Source: an uncultured SAR116 cluster alpha proteobacterium (lineage in GTDB: Bacteria > Pseudomonadota > Alphaproteobacteria > Puniceispirillales > Puniceispirillaceae). Taken from it: a stretch of 64,000 nt of DNA. The notes below the pieces were generated by a model. That model made no database searches and had not been told where the DNA came from. It saw only the letters and a program-made list of their open reading frames with translations. Position 1 is the stretch's first letter. Every line of letters starts with the position of its first letter. The DNA is taken from NCBI GenBank assembly GCA_902623185.1, contig CACNSW010000004.1:18904-82903 (forward strand). The letters run 5' to 3'. Made by a program: the position numbers and the translations under genes. This document shows, piece after piece, positions 9,295 through 18,441 of this stretch.

Positions 9295-9801
9295 TCATTT
9301 GTTGCTTTTGTTAGCTACTTGAGAACGCAGTTCCCTTGCTCGGGTAAGAATCAAATCTTTAATTTTTTCGCCAAGTTTTTCATCTAGGTTTACTTCGGTC
9401 CAGCGCCCATTTTCTAAGCGTTGTATGTAAACACGCACGCTGACAGCATCTGACCTTAGTTCGCGGCCTAGTACAAAAACTGCTAGTTTTAGTCTTTCGC
9501 TGGGCTTTTCAGGGAGAGAATACCAATCAGTAATGATGGTGCCGCCAAAAGTGTCTACGTCGTTAAGCGGAGCAAACGATGTAATCTCCAGGGCGGCCCT
9601 CCAAAGCAACGCGTTAACAGGCATGCTACCGTTATTTTGAGTACTGCCGGTGAGAAGCTTGGTTATGTTAACACCCCCAGGTTTCCCAGTGATTATTGAA
9701 ACCGGACCATCTTCTGTTGGTGGCGAAGGATTGTCTGCGCCAGTACAACCATAAAGTGAGGAAAAAAATACAATTAGGGATATGCGCACAAATTTTTTCA
9801 C
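9295..9801 (-). CDS. DUF3576 family lipoprotein
   Basis: Predicted lipoprotein of the alphaproteobacterial DUF3576 family, often found next to leuS; no biochemical role is established. I place the start at GTG 9801 because a GGAG site (9808-9811) is six bases upstream and it yields a clean lipoprotein signal, MKKFVRISLIVFFSSLYGC, with a lipobox LYGC at residues 16-19. In-frame ATG 9807 or TTG 9813 are alternatives but sit on the ribosome-binding site. The mature protein has a two-part domain with LWRAALEITSFAPL and GGTIITDWYS, typical of the family. It lies directly after the porin terminator. Confidence 0.85.
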   Translation of the reverse strand: MKKFVRISLIVFFSSLYGCTGADNPSPPTEDGPVSIITGKPGGVNITKLLTGSTQNNGSMPVNALLWRAALEITSFAPLNDVDTFGGTIITDWYSLPEKPSERLKLAVFVLGRELRSDAVSVRVYIQRLENGRWTEVNLDEKLGEKIKDLILTRARELRSQVANKSNK

Positions 9802-9811
9802 TATCATCTCC

Positions 9812-9845
9812 AAACGAAAAGAGGGGCCGTCTGTTGGCGGCCCCT
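9812..9845 (-). terminator. Rho-independent terminator of the porin gene
   Basis: On the minus strand an 8-bp perfect GC-rich stem (AGGGGCCG / CGGCCCCT, arms 9822-9829 and 9838-9845) with an 8-base loop is followed by CTTTTCGTTT. It starts 25 bases past the porin stop. It should separate the highly expressed porin from the DUF3576-leuS genes, whose own ribosome-binding site begins just after it. Confidence 0.85.
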
Positions 9846-9869
9846 CCCTTATAGACGATGGCGGTATGA

Positions 9870-10844
9870 TTAGAAAGCAATACCAAGAGCAATAGCGAGC
9901 TGATCGCCATCCTCTGTGTTAGAACTTTCATGCCAATCCCATGAGTTGTGAGTAATACCCACTGTCATGCCAGGTACTATTGTATAGACAGCACCAACGC
10001 CGGTATCAGAAAACTTATACGCTGCGTCTTTTCCGTCTTCAGTTTCACCTGTATATGCTGACAGAGTTAGTTGGTCTGACACGACATAGGTGATGCCAGC
10101 TGATGAAGCGCTGTAATCAGTTGTTGTGCCGTAAGAAACTGTGTTGTCAGCAACTGTAAGTGTAGCCGCACCCATGGCCAAAACCACACCAGCAGATGTT
10201 GCATCAATTTCATCAGTACCGCCAGAAGTGGTGGCGCCTGTGCTTGATGCCGCATACTTAAGTGTGACTGAACCTGTGCCAGCTGACATGACGTACTGTG
10301 CACCCATGCTTGTTGCGTCATTATACGCAGCTGTGTCTGTCATACCTGCTGAAACAGTCAGACCACCCATTGAGGGTGTTGTGTAAGAAATAGTTGACTT
10401 AGCGACGTGTGCATCGGCGGGACGAACCTTATCGTTTGTTCCGTTATATGCAGTTGTGTCTGTCTTACTGATTGAGAAAGCTGCTTCTTCAGGTGTTACA
10501 TCTGTAGCAGTCTCATAAGCGTCACCCTGCTCTAAGTGTCCCATTCCGAGTGTACCGAAGTCACCTGAAAGAGTTGCTCCGATTGTATCGAAAGCACCGG
10601 TGGTATTTCCGTTTGAGAAAACAGACATTGAAGCGGACATACCATTGTCAAATGTCTCTGAGAAGCCGATCGTCACTGTTGTGGTGTCAATCAGCGAAGT
10701 ATTGTTTGCTGTAGTTGATGCAGTATTGTCTGACCATGACATGTATTTCATTTCATAAGCGCCAGAAATAGTTACATCAGCTGTTGCAGCTGACACGCCA
10801 CCCAAAGTTACGAGTGCCGTAGTCGCAAGAAGTACCTTACGCAT
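9870..10844 (-). CDS. Outer-membrane porin (Rhodobacter-type general porin family)
   Basis: Probable trimeric 16-strand outer-membrane channel. The 324-residue precursor starts with a signal peptide (MRKVLLATTALVTLGGVSAATA, about 22 residues, cleavage before DVTISGAYEMKY), continues with alternating beta-strand-like segments rich in Thr, Ser and Gly, and ends in IALGIAF with the C-terminal Phe needed for BAM recognition. A strong GGGAG ribosome-binding site (10852-10856) lies seven bases before ATG. A long upstream region with several inverted repeats and a strong terminator suggest a separately regulated, abundant transcript. Substrate specificity cannot be read from the sequence. Confidence 0.9.
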   Translation of the reverse strand: MRKVLLATTALVTLGGVSAATADVTISGAYEMKYMSWSDNTASTTANNTSLIDTTTVTIGFSETFDNGMSASMSVFSNGNTTGAFDTIGATLSGDFGTLGMGHLEQGDAYETATDVTPEEAAFSISKTDTTAYNGTNDKVRPADAHVAKSTISYTTPSMGGLTVSAGMTDTAAYNDATSMGAQYVMSAGTGSVTLKYAASSTGATTSGGTDEIDATSAGVVLAMGAATLTVADNTVSYGTTTDYSASSAGITYVVSDQLTLSAYTGETEDGKDAAYKFSDTGVGAVYTIVPGMTVGITHNSWDWHESSNTEDGDQLAIALGIAF

Positions 10845-10869
10845 TTTTGATCTCCCTTTAGAGAATACT

Positions 10870-10926
10870 GTTATCTTTATTGATAACCGGGAAACACTAC
10901 AAAATTATTGCTTGTAAACAATAATT
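10870..10926. promoter_or_regulatory. Inverted repeats in the porin/yggS divergent promoter region
   Basis: Two perfect dyads lie upstream of the porin start: AATTATTG / CAATAATT (10903-10910 and 10919-10926, eight-base spacer) and GTTATC / GATAAC (10870-10875 and 10882-10887, six-base spacer). The second falls in the likely 5' leader of the porin mRNA. They look like operator or leader-hairpin elements; which regulator binds is not known. No convincing -35/-10 pair could be fixed. Confidence 0.45.
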
Positions 10927-11064
10927 AAACAGAATTTGAAACACACTTTTCTAGAAACTGTGTCCTTTTTGCAACACAAACCGTATCAATCAGTGTATTG
11001 GTCGCAGTTTTTTAAATAACAGTATAGAGTTATATATTTGTTAAGAAACCTGAGAGTGTGCCTG

Positions 11065-11769
11065 ATGAATGAAGACCAACAGATTTCAAAAAATTTAAAA
11101 ACAGTCCTAGCGGAAATAGATAAAGCTTGGTCCCTTTCACGCAATAGTTTGACCAACCGCATGCAAGTACCATCCACGCCTTTAAGCCCACCGGCATTAG
11201 TGGCTGTTAGCAAACGCCAGTCAAGTACTCGAGTGGATGCCTGTTTACGAGCGGGGCAACGTGTTTTTGGTGAAAATCGTGTCCAGGAGGCTAAAGAGAG
11301 ATGGTCCTCTAAAAAAAGGGAATACAAGGATTTGAAATTACACTTGATTGGAAAGCTTCAAACAAACAAAGTGCATGACGCTGTTGAGTTTTTTGATGTT
11401 ATAGAGGTCGTAGATAGGTTCAAGCTGGCAGAAAGATTGTCAATTGAAATGACAAAACAAAACAAAAATCTACCATGTTTTGTTCAGGTGAACACTGGCG
11501 AAGAACCACAAAAATCTGGTATTTTCCCAGGGGAAGTAGATGAATTTATTGAGTTTTGCAGAAAGGAATGTAAATTAAATGTTACAGGGTTAATGTGCAT
11601 ACCTCCTTTTCATGAGGAAACTGCTATGCATTTCTCGTTGTTGAGGGAAATTGCACTACGTCATGGTCTACCAAATTTATCGATGGGTATGAGTCGCGAT
11701 TACAGAGAAGCCATAACTTTTGGTTCCACTTCAGTTCGCATAGGCACAGCAGTTTTTGGAGAGCGTTAA
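11065..11769 (+). CDS. YggS/PLPBP family pyridoxal-phosphate-binding protein
   Basis: PLP-homeostasis protein with an alanine-racemase-like TIM-barrel fold and no known catalytic activity. The PLP lysine is in LVAVSKRQS; LIGKLQTNK and the C-terminal SMGMSRDYREAI...VRIGTAVFG segment are family hallmarks. ATG 11065 gives 234 residues; an in-frame TTG at 11038 would add nine residues without support. It stands alone, divergent from the porin and convergent with ribA, with 33 bases to the ribA stop. Confidence 0.93.
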   Translation: MNEDQQISKNLKTVLAEIDKAWSLSRNSLTNRMQVPSTPLSPPALVAVSKRQSSTRVDACLRAGQRVFGENRVQEAKERWSSKKREYKDLKLHLIGKLQTNKVHDAVEFFDVIEVVDRFKLAERLSIEMTKQNKNLPCFVQVNTGEEPQKSGIFPGEVDEFIEFCRKECKLNVTGLMCIPPFHEETAMHFSLLREIALRHGLPNLSMGMSRDYREAITFGSTSVRIGTAVFGER

Positions 11770-11802
11770 AGTGTGAGGTTTATTTGGTTAATACCATTCA
11801 TA

Positions 11803-12990
11803 TCAACTTAACATATGCCCACAGCGAGATAGTTTTGTTTCTATGTATTTCTCATTGTGTTTGTTTGCATTCACAATCAATGGGACGCGCTTGATCACAC
11901 CAATTCCTCCTTGTTTCATCTGCGCGATTTTGTCTGGGTTGTTCGTAATAAGACAGATTTGTCGAACGCCTAGCGTAATCAGCATTTTGCAAGCTGACAT
12001 GAATTCTCTTTCATCTGAGCCGAACCCTAAAGCGTGATTCGAGTCAACAGTATCCAAACCTTCATCCTGAAGGGCATACGCACGCATCTTATTAATCAAC
12101 CCAATGTTTCGACCCTCTTGCGCTAGGTAAACGAGAACTCCCCCTCCATTTTCTGCCATGAGAGTTAGTGCTCCGTCGAGCTGTTGTCCACAGTCACATT
12201 TCAAACTACCTAGCACATCTCCAGTGACGCATTGTGAGTGAATGCGAACTAAAGGTGCTTTGGATGCCTTGTAGTCTCCTACCAGCACTGCAAAATGTTC
12301 GTCTGCTCCCATTTCTGAACGAAACATTACAATCTCTGCGTTCGCATCAACTTCTAGGGGTATTCTCGCTCGAGTGACTAAACGAAGGTTATGGGCAACA
12401 TCATTTTCGTAACTTTCAATATCGCGAGATTCTACTAAAAGTATATTGTGATTGTCACATATTTTCTCTTGCGCACTAAGATCACGTGTAGGAATACGAG
12501 CAAGTAAAGCTGCAGGTATAAGCTTTGCTAACCTAAGTAGTTTAGACGCCATATCTGCAAGGGATGCCGGCCGTTCGCCCACAACAGCAATTCCAGCCTC
12601 AATGATATTTTCTTTTGGTGTTCCAAGAGCCAAGTTTAAGATCTCAGGTGCTGTCTTTTTGTTTATGGTTATAGAGACACAACTATGGCGATCATTTGTA
12701 TCTCGCCCAAGCATTGAGATCCTTTCGTTGGTAACCACCAGCATGGCACGTGAGCCCGCTAAATCAGAGAGAAGCACCGCGTCAGTATCCCCAATCAATT
12801 CAGCAGCACGAAAAAGTCCTGCCTCACCATTTGGGAGACGTAATAACACTACCCCGCCTCTTCGAAGTTCTGAGCAGGCACGATTTATCTTAAGGTAATT
12901 TTTGTTGTTAATTGTTTCTTCCAAATTCGGTCTCGTTATGGATTTATGGTGGCATGGCGTGTAGATTATTCTGGCGAGAAGTAGAGGCAA
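11803..12990 (-). CDS. ribA: GTP cyclohydrolase II with degenerate N-terminal RibB-like domain
   Basis: First committed enzyme of riboflavin synthesis (GTP to 2,5-diamino-6-ribosylamino-pyrimidinone phosphate). The C-terminal half has the zinc site CVTGDVLGSLKCDCGQQ (about residues 251-267; three Cys) and the catalytic region EGRNIGL. The N-terminal ~180 residues resemble the RibB-type domain kept in alphaproteobacterial RibA but I do not see the RibB catalytic acidic motifs. The start is uncertain: no ATG exists in the first 60 residues; TTG 12990 has a GAGAG upstream, TTG 12924 is the alternative. No FMN riboswitch is visible upstream. Confidence 0.9.
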   Translation of the reverse strand: MPLLLARIIYTPCHHKSITRPNLEETINNKNYLKINRACSELRRGGVVLLRLPNGEAGLFRAAELIGDTDAVLLSDLAGSRAMLVVTNERISMLGRDTNDRHSCVSITINKKTAPEILNLALGTPKENIIEAGIAVVGERPASLADMASKLLRLAKLIPAALLARIPTRDLSAQEKICDNHNILLVESRDIESYENDVAHNLRLVTRARIPLEVDANAEIVMFRSEMGADEHFAVLVGDYKASKAPLVRIHSQCVTGDVLGSLKCDCGQQLDGALTLMAENGGGVLVYLAQEGRNIGLINKMRAYALQDEGLDTVDSNHALGFGSDEREFMSACKMLITLGVRQICLITNNPDKIAQMKQGGIGVIKRVPLIVNANKHNEKYIETKLSRCGHMLS

Positions 12991-13008
12991 TGACTCTCAC
13001 ATTTACCT

Positions 13009-13809
13009 ATGGGGTTAACTGCGACTATGCAAGAGTTTTCAGATACTATATCCGAAGATACATTTGCGCATAAGAAATTATTAATAATAGAACATGACGC
13101 CATTCTGAATTCTTTTCTGAAAGAGCAATTCAGGAAAGAAGGTTTTGAAGAAATTTTTGGGATTTCAAAAAATGAAAAAGTGAGTGAATTGGTGTTATCA
13201 AAACTGCCAGATCTCATTTTACTGGGGTGCGACCGGTCAGAAAAAAACGAAGAGTATTTTTTGGAGACCAATCTATGCGCTCAGATTCGCAAAAAAGGTA
13301 TTTACGCACCTATTATAGTTCTTCTCGATAAAGCCCACGAAAATCTTGGAAAGAAGTGCCTCGATGCTGGTGCGGATTATTACATTTCGAAGCCACTTCG
13401 ATTCTCTGAATTGTTGTCTATAGTCCGCTCCTTATTAAGGGTATCAACACCAAATCAAACATTTGTGTTTGAGCTCTTTGGTTTGAAATTCGATCTGACG
13501 TCGAAGTGGTTGATTTCAAATGTTGCCAACACTAAAATCGCACTTACGGAAAAAGAGGCAGAAATACTGTTATTCTTATTTGAGGAACACCCAAAAGGAG
13601 TTCAAAAGGATTGTTTATTGAGAGAAATATGGGGTTTACAAAAAGGTTTGAGCACCCACACGCTAGAAACACATATTTATCGGCTGAGGAAAAAAATAAA
13701 AGACCATACAAATGAACCAATAATTTTAACTCACGGTACGACGTATAAGTTGGCAGACAATCCAAAAAAAATGGGGCAAGGGATCTCACTTAACTTTTCG
13801 TGGGAGTAG
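13009..13809 (+). CDS. OmpR-like response regulator with degenerate receiver (no phosphoacceptor Asp)
   Basis: Predicted DNA-binding regulator of 266 residues: receiver-like domain (about 20-140) and C-terminal winged helix (about 160-255, with ETHIYRLRKKI as the recognition helix). In the receiver the acidic pocket is reduced to EHD (28-30), and the strand that normally ends LLD reads PDLILLGCD, so Gly73 takes the place of the phosphorylated Asp. The lysine of the SKP motif (K128) is kept. This fits an atypical, phosphorylation-independent regulator. No histidine kinase is adjacent. ATG 13009 is followed by another in-frame ATG at 13027. The gene is AT-rich relative to the backbone. Confidence 0.85.
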   Translation: MGLTATMQEFSDTISEDTFAHKKLLIIEHDAILNSFLKEQFRKEGFEEIFGISKNEKVSELVLSKLPDLILLGCDRSEKNEEYFLETNLCAQIRKKGIYAPIIVLLDKAHENLGKKCLDAGADYYISKPLRFSELLSIVRSLLRVSTPNQTFVFELFGLKFDLTSKWLISNVANTKIALTEKEAEILLFLFEEHPKGVQKDCLLREIWGLQKGLSTHTLETHIYRLRKKIKDHTNEPIILTHGTTYKLADNPKKMGQGISLNFSWE

Positions 13810-13822
13810 ATTAAGTAAAAAA

Positions 13823-13897
13823 TGGCTGGGGCGGTAGGATTCGAACCTACGATACACGATACCAAAAACCGATGCCTTACCACTTGGCTACGCCCCA
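13823..13897 (-). tRNA. tRNA-Gln(TTG)
   Basis: A complete cloverleaf of 75 nt with an encoded CCA end: acceptor TGGGGCG/CGCCCCA, D-arm with GGT, anticodon loop TTTTGGT with anticodon TTG (positions 13863-13865 on the plus strand), T-loop TTCGAAT. U1-A72 is the usual unusual first pair of tRNA-Gln. Reads CAA and, by wobble, CAG. Confidence 0.96.
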
Positions 13898-13911
13898 TCA
13901 CTTCGCATCGA

Positions 13912-13940
13912 AATCTATCTATCAAATTTGTTTCAGGCAA
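13912..13940 (-). promoter_or_regulatory. Candidate promoter of tRNA-Gln
   Basis: On the minus strand TTGCCT (13935-13940) and TAGATT (13912-13917) are separated by 17 bases, and the -10 element ends 14 bases before the tRNA 5' end. Each hexamer matches the sigma-70 consensus in four of six positions. Confidence 0.4.
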
Positions 13941-14018
13941 CACCTTATTGTGTGTCCAGAAAATAAATAGGCATACGTCACTTGATCTGACATCACAAAG
14001 CAACGATTGATTCTTTAA

Positions 14019-14894
14019 TTATAGGTTTAGGATTCTGGTCGAGACTGCCCATATATCTCTCGATGAGATAATTTGGGCAGCGGTCATGCAATCTATTTCA
14101 GAGTTAAATGTGGCGAAGCAAGTTGCACCGCTGCCAGACATTCCTACTTCCTTTGCACCTGTTTGGTCTCTTAGAATTTGTTTAAGAGTTCCAATTTCTG
14201 GGATGATCTCTGATGCGACCTCCTCAAGATCATTGCCATTTCTGACCCAATCAGAAATGGATCTTGTTGTTTCTGACACAGGGCTTTTCCTTTTTAGGGT
14301 TCTTGAGTGTGAGGAGACCTTGCTGAAAACGTCTTTTGTTGACACCTGTTTTTTTGGATTTGCCAACAAAATAAACTCCTGACCATCAATTGCAAGAGGT
14401 GACACACATTCACCAATCCCCCTTAACCGAGTGGGCGAACTATCCAGGCAAACTGGTACATCTGCTCCCAGCTTTATTGCTAAATCATACAAAGATTTTT
14501 GAGAGAGGGAATGTGGAGTATGTTTGTACAACCACCTAAGTAAAGCGGCTGCATTTGTAGAACCACCACCTAGACCCCCTCCAACGGGAATGTTTTTTTC
14601 AATTATAAGTTTTACGGGGCTACATTTTCCTCCTACCCTCCGAAAATCATTCAAACAGCGAATACAAATATTCTCGCCTAGATTTTTTTCCAGGCTCTTG
14701 GCAAAAGGGCCTGTGATATGAATTTCGTCGATCGGCGCATTATCAATGGTTATTCGATCTCCGAACGTGGTAAAAATGACACCAGAATCAAGATAGTGGA
14801 AACCGTCATTACGTTTGCCGGTTATGTGAAGAAACAAATTGACCTTAGCTGGAGCATGAATTGTGGTTGGAAGTTCGAGGTCTACCGGCGTCAT
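14019..14894 (-). CDS. ispE: 4-diphosphocytidyl-2-C-methyl-D-erythritol kinase (IspE)
   Basis: GHMP-family kinase of the MEP isoprenoid pathway. The N-terminal substrate segment APAKVNLFLHI, the ATP-binding motif PVGGGLGGGSTNAAALL and the C-terminal GSGATCFATF are all present in 291 residues. Its ATG overlaps the stop of the upstream TPR lipoprotein gene by four bases (ATGA), so the two are coupled. The tRNA-Gln gene lies downstream on the same strand. Confidence 0.95.
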   Translation of the reverse strand: MTPVDLELPTTIHAPAKVNLFLHITGKRNDGFHYLDSGVIFTTFGDRITIDNAPIDEIHITGPFAKSLEKNLGENICIRCLNDFRRVGGKCSPVKLIIEKNIPVGGGLGGGSTNAAALLRWLYKHTPHSLSQKSLYDLAIKLGADVPVCLDSSPTRLRGIGECVSPLAIDGQEFILLANPKKQVSTKDVFSKVSSHSRTLKRKSPVSETTRSISDWVRNGNDLEEVASEIIPEIGTLKQILRDQTGAKEVGMSGSGATCFATFNSEIDCMTAAQIISSRDIWAVSTRILNL

Positions 14895-16678
14895 TGATTT
14901 TTTTCACTGATCTCTGATGATGGGATACCGGTTTCAATGCGGCTCCTAAATTTAATCCTTTCCTCTTTTGTCTTAGAGAGAGATATTGCGAGACGCCATT
15001 TAAATATTGCTTCATCTCGCCGCCCTAAATACCAATATACATCACCAAGGTGGCCGGTGATTTCGGCATCGGCCGGCTCTAGAGCGGTTGCCTGCTCCAG
15101 AAATCGTACAGCTCTTTTTGCGTTACCAAGACGGAAATGAACCCATCCTAATGAGTCAACGAAATAACCACTATCTGGACGCAGTTCTACTGCGCGCTCG
15201 ATTAAGGAAATTGCTTCTTCAAGGTTGCGGCCCTGATCGGCCCACCAATAACCAAGATAGTTAAGCGCAAATGCATCGTCAGGATTCATTTTAAGTGCTA
15301 GTTTTAATTGTTCCTCGGCATCCTTTGTTTGGTTGAGACGTTCGAGAGTGATACCAAGGTTTCGATGGAGGGAGCTTGTTTGGTGGCCATTTTTATAGGC
15401 TTTTTTGTAGGCATCTTTGCTTTTCTTATAATCGGTATTACGACGATAACAATCGCCAAGAAGCTTATATAAATAGCCATCCTGAGGATTTGCCGCGATG
15501 GCTTGGTGTAGAATTAAGGCTGCTTCTGAGAACTCTCCATTGTCAATGGCAATGTCAGATAGTGTTACCATTGCCGGCTGACCAAGGGGACCATCCACAT
15601 TAATTGCTGATAGATTTTCAACAGCCTCAATGTAGTTTTTACTTTTTATCTGCTCCTGAGCGAGGAGTAGACGAACGAAATCACTTTTGGGGTCAAGAAA
15701 CCGCGCAAGTTGCAGCCGAGCGACAAACATCTGTTGATTGGATTCTCCCTGTTCAAGCATGGAGAAATCAACTATACCATGTACAATGTTTGACAAAAGT
15801 GATGGGGCCGCGTGGCTGGTTTCTTCTGAAAGTAATTTATCAATCATCACTTTATTGAAACTTGCGTTTAACCTCCGGTCGATTAATCCTTTTGCTGACT
15901 CGTTTTCGCCATTACGAGCTAAAAGTGATGCAAGATGTAGAGCCGTTATCGGTGTCATTGGAGCATCAATAAGTTTCAATCCACGTTTCGTCGCTTCCTC
16001 ATTTTGGCCTAAATGCTCGGCCATCAGAGCGATGTGAAGTTCCATATCGACGTTTGTTGAACCGCTGACTCGTTTTCGATCTTCTAGGCTTTCCGTCAAG
16101 TGGGTAATACCTGCATCACCTTGACCAGTGGCAACAAATGCCCAGGCGTTAATCAATGCTGAAAGCCAACGCGACGGTGAATGTTCACTGATGCTACTTG
16201 CAAGGACTCTGACTGCTTGCCAGTCTTGGGCTTGAATTGCGATAGCGGTTGCTGGTTCAACGCTGAAGGCGGAGGATACATTTAGTTGCTCCATTTGCCG
16301 GCCAAGCGCTGCTGCCTTTGTGATGTTTCCTTGATAATATTGGGCCATAAAGGTCTGGCGAAGCAGGTTGGCGTTGTCATTGTCGTCGCGCAGGGTCTCA
16401 AGAAAGAAATTTGCAGATTGTTCTATATCGTTGAAATAGAGCGCTTGGCGCGCTGCCAAAAAGTGACCGGCACTACTTTCCGACGTGGACTGAACAGAAA
16501 TTGGTTTGTCGAAGCTGGCCGAAACAGCATGACCAGATCCATTGCTTACGCACCCAGAAAAAATTGTCGCAAGCATAATTGTGGGACCAAGAAATGCTAT
16601 TTGGTAGATTGTTGACAAAGGCTTCAAATAGGGTGCACGGACGTTATAAACGTCTTCCAAAAGCTGCCATTGTCGCAT
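14891..16678 (-). CDS. TPR-repeat lipoprotein
   Basis: A 595-residue tetratricopeptide-repeat protein. The N-terminal region carries a hydrophobic stretch ending IMLATIFSGC, a plausible lipobox with Cys at about residue 43, preceded by an unusually long charged segment; the true start may be downstream of ATG 16678. TPR units are clear from about residue 390 to 560 (for example AIAANPQDGYLYKLLGDCYR and ALKMNPDDAFALNYLGYWWA), with weaker repeats before. Similar proteins sit next to ispE in many alphaproteobacteria. The role is unknown; a scaffold at the inner face of the outer membrane is an inference. Confidence 0.85.
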   Translation of the reverse strand: MRQWQLLEDVYNVRAPYLKPLSTIYQIAFLGPTIMLATIFSGCVSNGSGHAVSASFDKPISVQSTSESSAGHFLAARQALYFNDIEQSANFFLETLRDDNDNANLLRQTFMAQYYQGNITKAAALGRQMEQLNVSSAFSVEPATAIAIQAQDWQAVRVLASSISEHSPSRWLSALINAWAFVATGQGDAGITHLTESLEDRKRVSGSTNVDMELHIALMAEHLGQNEEATKRGLKLIDAPMTPITALHLASLLARNGENESAKGLIDRRLNASFNKVMIDKLLSEETSHAAPSLLSNIVHGIVDFSMLEQGESNQQMFVARLQLARFLDPKSDFVRLLLAQEQIKSKNYIEAVENLSAINVDGPLGQPAMVTLSDIAIDNGEFSEAALILHQAIAANPQDGYLYKLLGDCYRRNTDYKKSKDAYKKAYKNGHQTSSLHRNLGITLERLNQTKDAEEQLKLALKMNPDDAFALNYLGYWWADQGRNLEEAISLIERAVELRPDSGYFVDSLGWVHFRLGNAKRAVRFLEQATALEPADAEITGHLGDVYWYLGRRDEAIFKWRLAISLSKTKEERIKFRSRIETGIPSSEISEKNQ

Positions 16679-16690
16679 GTTGTTAACCCT

Positions 16691-18325
16691 TTACATATTT
16701 GGGTAATTTGGTCCACCACCACCCTCTGGTGTTACCCAAACAATATTCTGCGTTGGGTCCTTGATATCACAGGTTTTACAATGAACACAGTTTTGTGCGT
16801 TGATTTGTAAGCGGACCTCACTATCACCTTTACCCCCAACGATTTCATAAACACCTGCAGGACAATAACGCTGTTCTGGTGCGTCATACAGAGCCAAATT
16901 GTGGGACACCGGAACCGCCGCGTCTTTGAGTGACAGGTGTGCAGGCTGATTTTCCTCATGGTTCGTCCCTGAAAGATAAACCGATGAATTGCGATCAAAA
17001 CTGACTATGTTGTCTGGTTTTGGATAATTGATTTTTGGCGCTTCAGAGGCTTTTTTCAATGCTAAATGGTCATTGTGGTTTTTCAATGTCCATGGCGCGT
17101 GTCCCCGTAATAGGTAGGTGTCAATCGCGGCATGGGTAAGGCCAAGCCATAACCCCTTGCCAAATCCAGGACGAATGTTGCGAACCCTGTAAAGTTCTGA
17201 CCAGAGCCAGGTATCCTGCAACTTATCTATGTAGGATGCTGGTTCATGACCTGGTTTCATCGTCTCAAGTGCCTCAAAAATTGCTTCTGCAGCCGTCATC
17301 CCTGATTTCATCGCTGTGTGAGTACCCTTGATTTTTGGCACATTTAAGAAGCCAGCTGTACATCCGATAAGGCATCCCCCTGGAAACGTCAGTTTTGGCA
17401 CAGATTGAAAACCACCCTCATTGAGCGCGCGCGCGCCATACGAAACACGGCGCCCTCCTTCAAAAAGTGTGCGTATAGCAGGATGGGTCTTGAAGCGCTG
17501 AAATTCCTCAAAAGGGGAGAGGTGAGGATTGCTGTAATCAAGTGCTACAACATAACCAACGGCGACCTGATTGCCGTTAAGATGATACAGGAAAGAGCCG
17601 CCATACGTGTCTGATGAAAGGGGCCAACCTACAGAATGCCATGCCAAACCTGGTTTGGCCTTTTTTGGATCAATATCCCACAATTCCTTAATTCCGATGG
17701 CATAGGTTTGGGGATCCTTACCCTCACGCAGGTCAAATTCCTCAAATAACGTCTTTGTCAGATGCCCACGACACCCCTCAGCAAAAATTGTCTGTTTAGC
17801 AAGTAATTCCATCCCGGGCATGTAGTCGTCGGTTGGCTTTCCATCTTTGCCGATACCCATGTCACCCGTGGCAATGCCGCGGACTGCGCCGGTCTCATCA
17901 TAAAGCACCTCAGCGGCTGCAAAGCCTGGATAAACCTCAACACCAAGTGCCTCGGCCTGTTCAGCTAGCCAGCGACAGAAATTGCCTAGCGAGATGATGT
18001 AGTTGCCATCGTTGTTCATGCTGGGCGGCGTTGGCATTCTAAAGGCACGTGTTTCGGTCAGGAACATGAATTTATCATCAGTTACTGGCGTATCAAGGGG
18101 GGCACCGCGATCCTGCCAATCTGGTATCAACTCATCGAGGGACCGTGGTTCCAGAACAGCACCTGACAGTATATGAGCGCCGATCTCACTGCCTTTTTCG
18201 ATAAGGCAAACTCCGATATCCTGGCCAGCCTGGGCCGCAAGTTGCTTAAGTTTTATTGCGGCTGAAAGGCCAGATGGCCCCCCTCCAATAATCACGACAT
18301 CAAATTCCATGGTTTCGCGTTCCAT
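16691..18325 (-). CDS. Electron transfer flavoprotein-ubiquinone oxidoreductase
   Basis: Membrane-associated FAD/4Fe-4S enzyme that passes electrons from ETF (fatty-acid and amino-acid oxidation) to ubiquinone. The N-terminus has the FAD loop [14 protein letters not shown] (about residues 9-22); the C-terminus has the cluster cysteines in RYCPAGVYE and [12 protein letters not shown]; the closing [10 protein letters not shown] is characteristic. The length, 544 residues, is normal. ATG 18325 has GAGG eight bases upstream; ATG 18310 is an alternative. The ETF alpha/beta genes are not in the window. Confidence 0.96.
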   Translation of the reverse strand: MERETMEFDVVIIGGGPSGLSAAIKLKQLAAQAGQDIGVCLIEKGSEIGAHILSGAVLEPRSLDELIPDWQDRGAPLDTPVTDDKFMFLTETRAFRMPTPPSMNNDGNYIISLGNFCRWLAEQAEALGVEVYPGFAAAEVLYDETGAVRGIATGDMGIGKDGKPTDDYMPGMELLAKQTIFAEGCRGHLTKTLFEEFDLREGKDPQTYAIGIKELWDIDPKKAKPGLAWHSVGWPLSSDTYGGSFLYHLNGNQVAVGYVVALDYSNPHLSPFEEFQRFKTHPAIRTLFEGGRRVSYGARALNEGGFQSVPKLTFPGGCLIGCTAGFLNVPKIKGTHTAMKSGMTAAEAIFEALETMKPGHEPASYIDKLQDTWLWSELYRVRNIRPGFGKGLWLGLTHAAIDTYLLRGHAPWTLKNHNDHLALKKASEAPKINYPKPDNIVSFDRNSSVYLSGTNHEENQPAHLSLKDAAVPVSHNLALYDAPEQRYCPAGVYEIVGGKGDSEVRLQINAQNCVHCKTCDIKDPTQNIVWVTPEGGGGPNYPNM

Positions 18326-18441
18326 TTCACCAACCTCTAACTTTTCTGTTACGCTTTACGCCGAAATATTTTTAATATTTAGTATAAGTGATAAGGACTT
18401 CATATTGGCTTTTTTGCCACAACCAAAGCAACCAAAATTCA

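Noticed and set aside
12991..13008. FMN riboswitch before ribA
   Set aside because: Only 18 bases separate ribA from the divergent regulator gene; there is no room and no matching motif.
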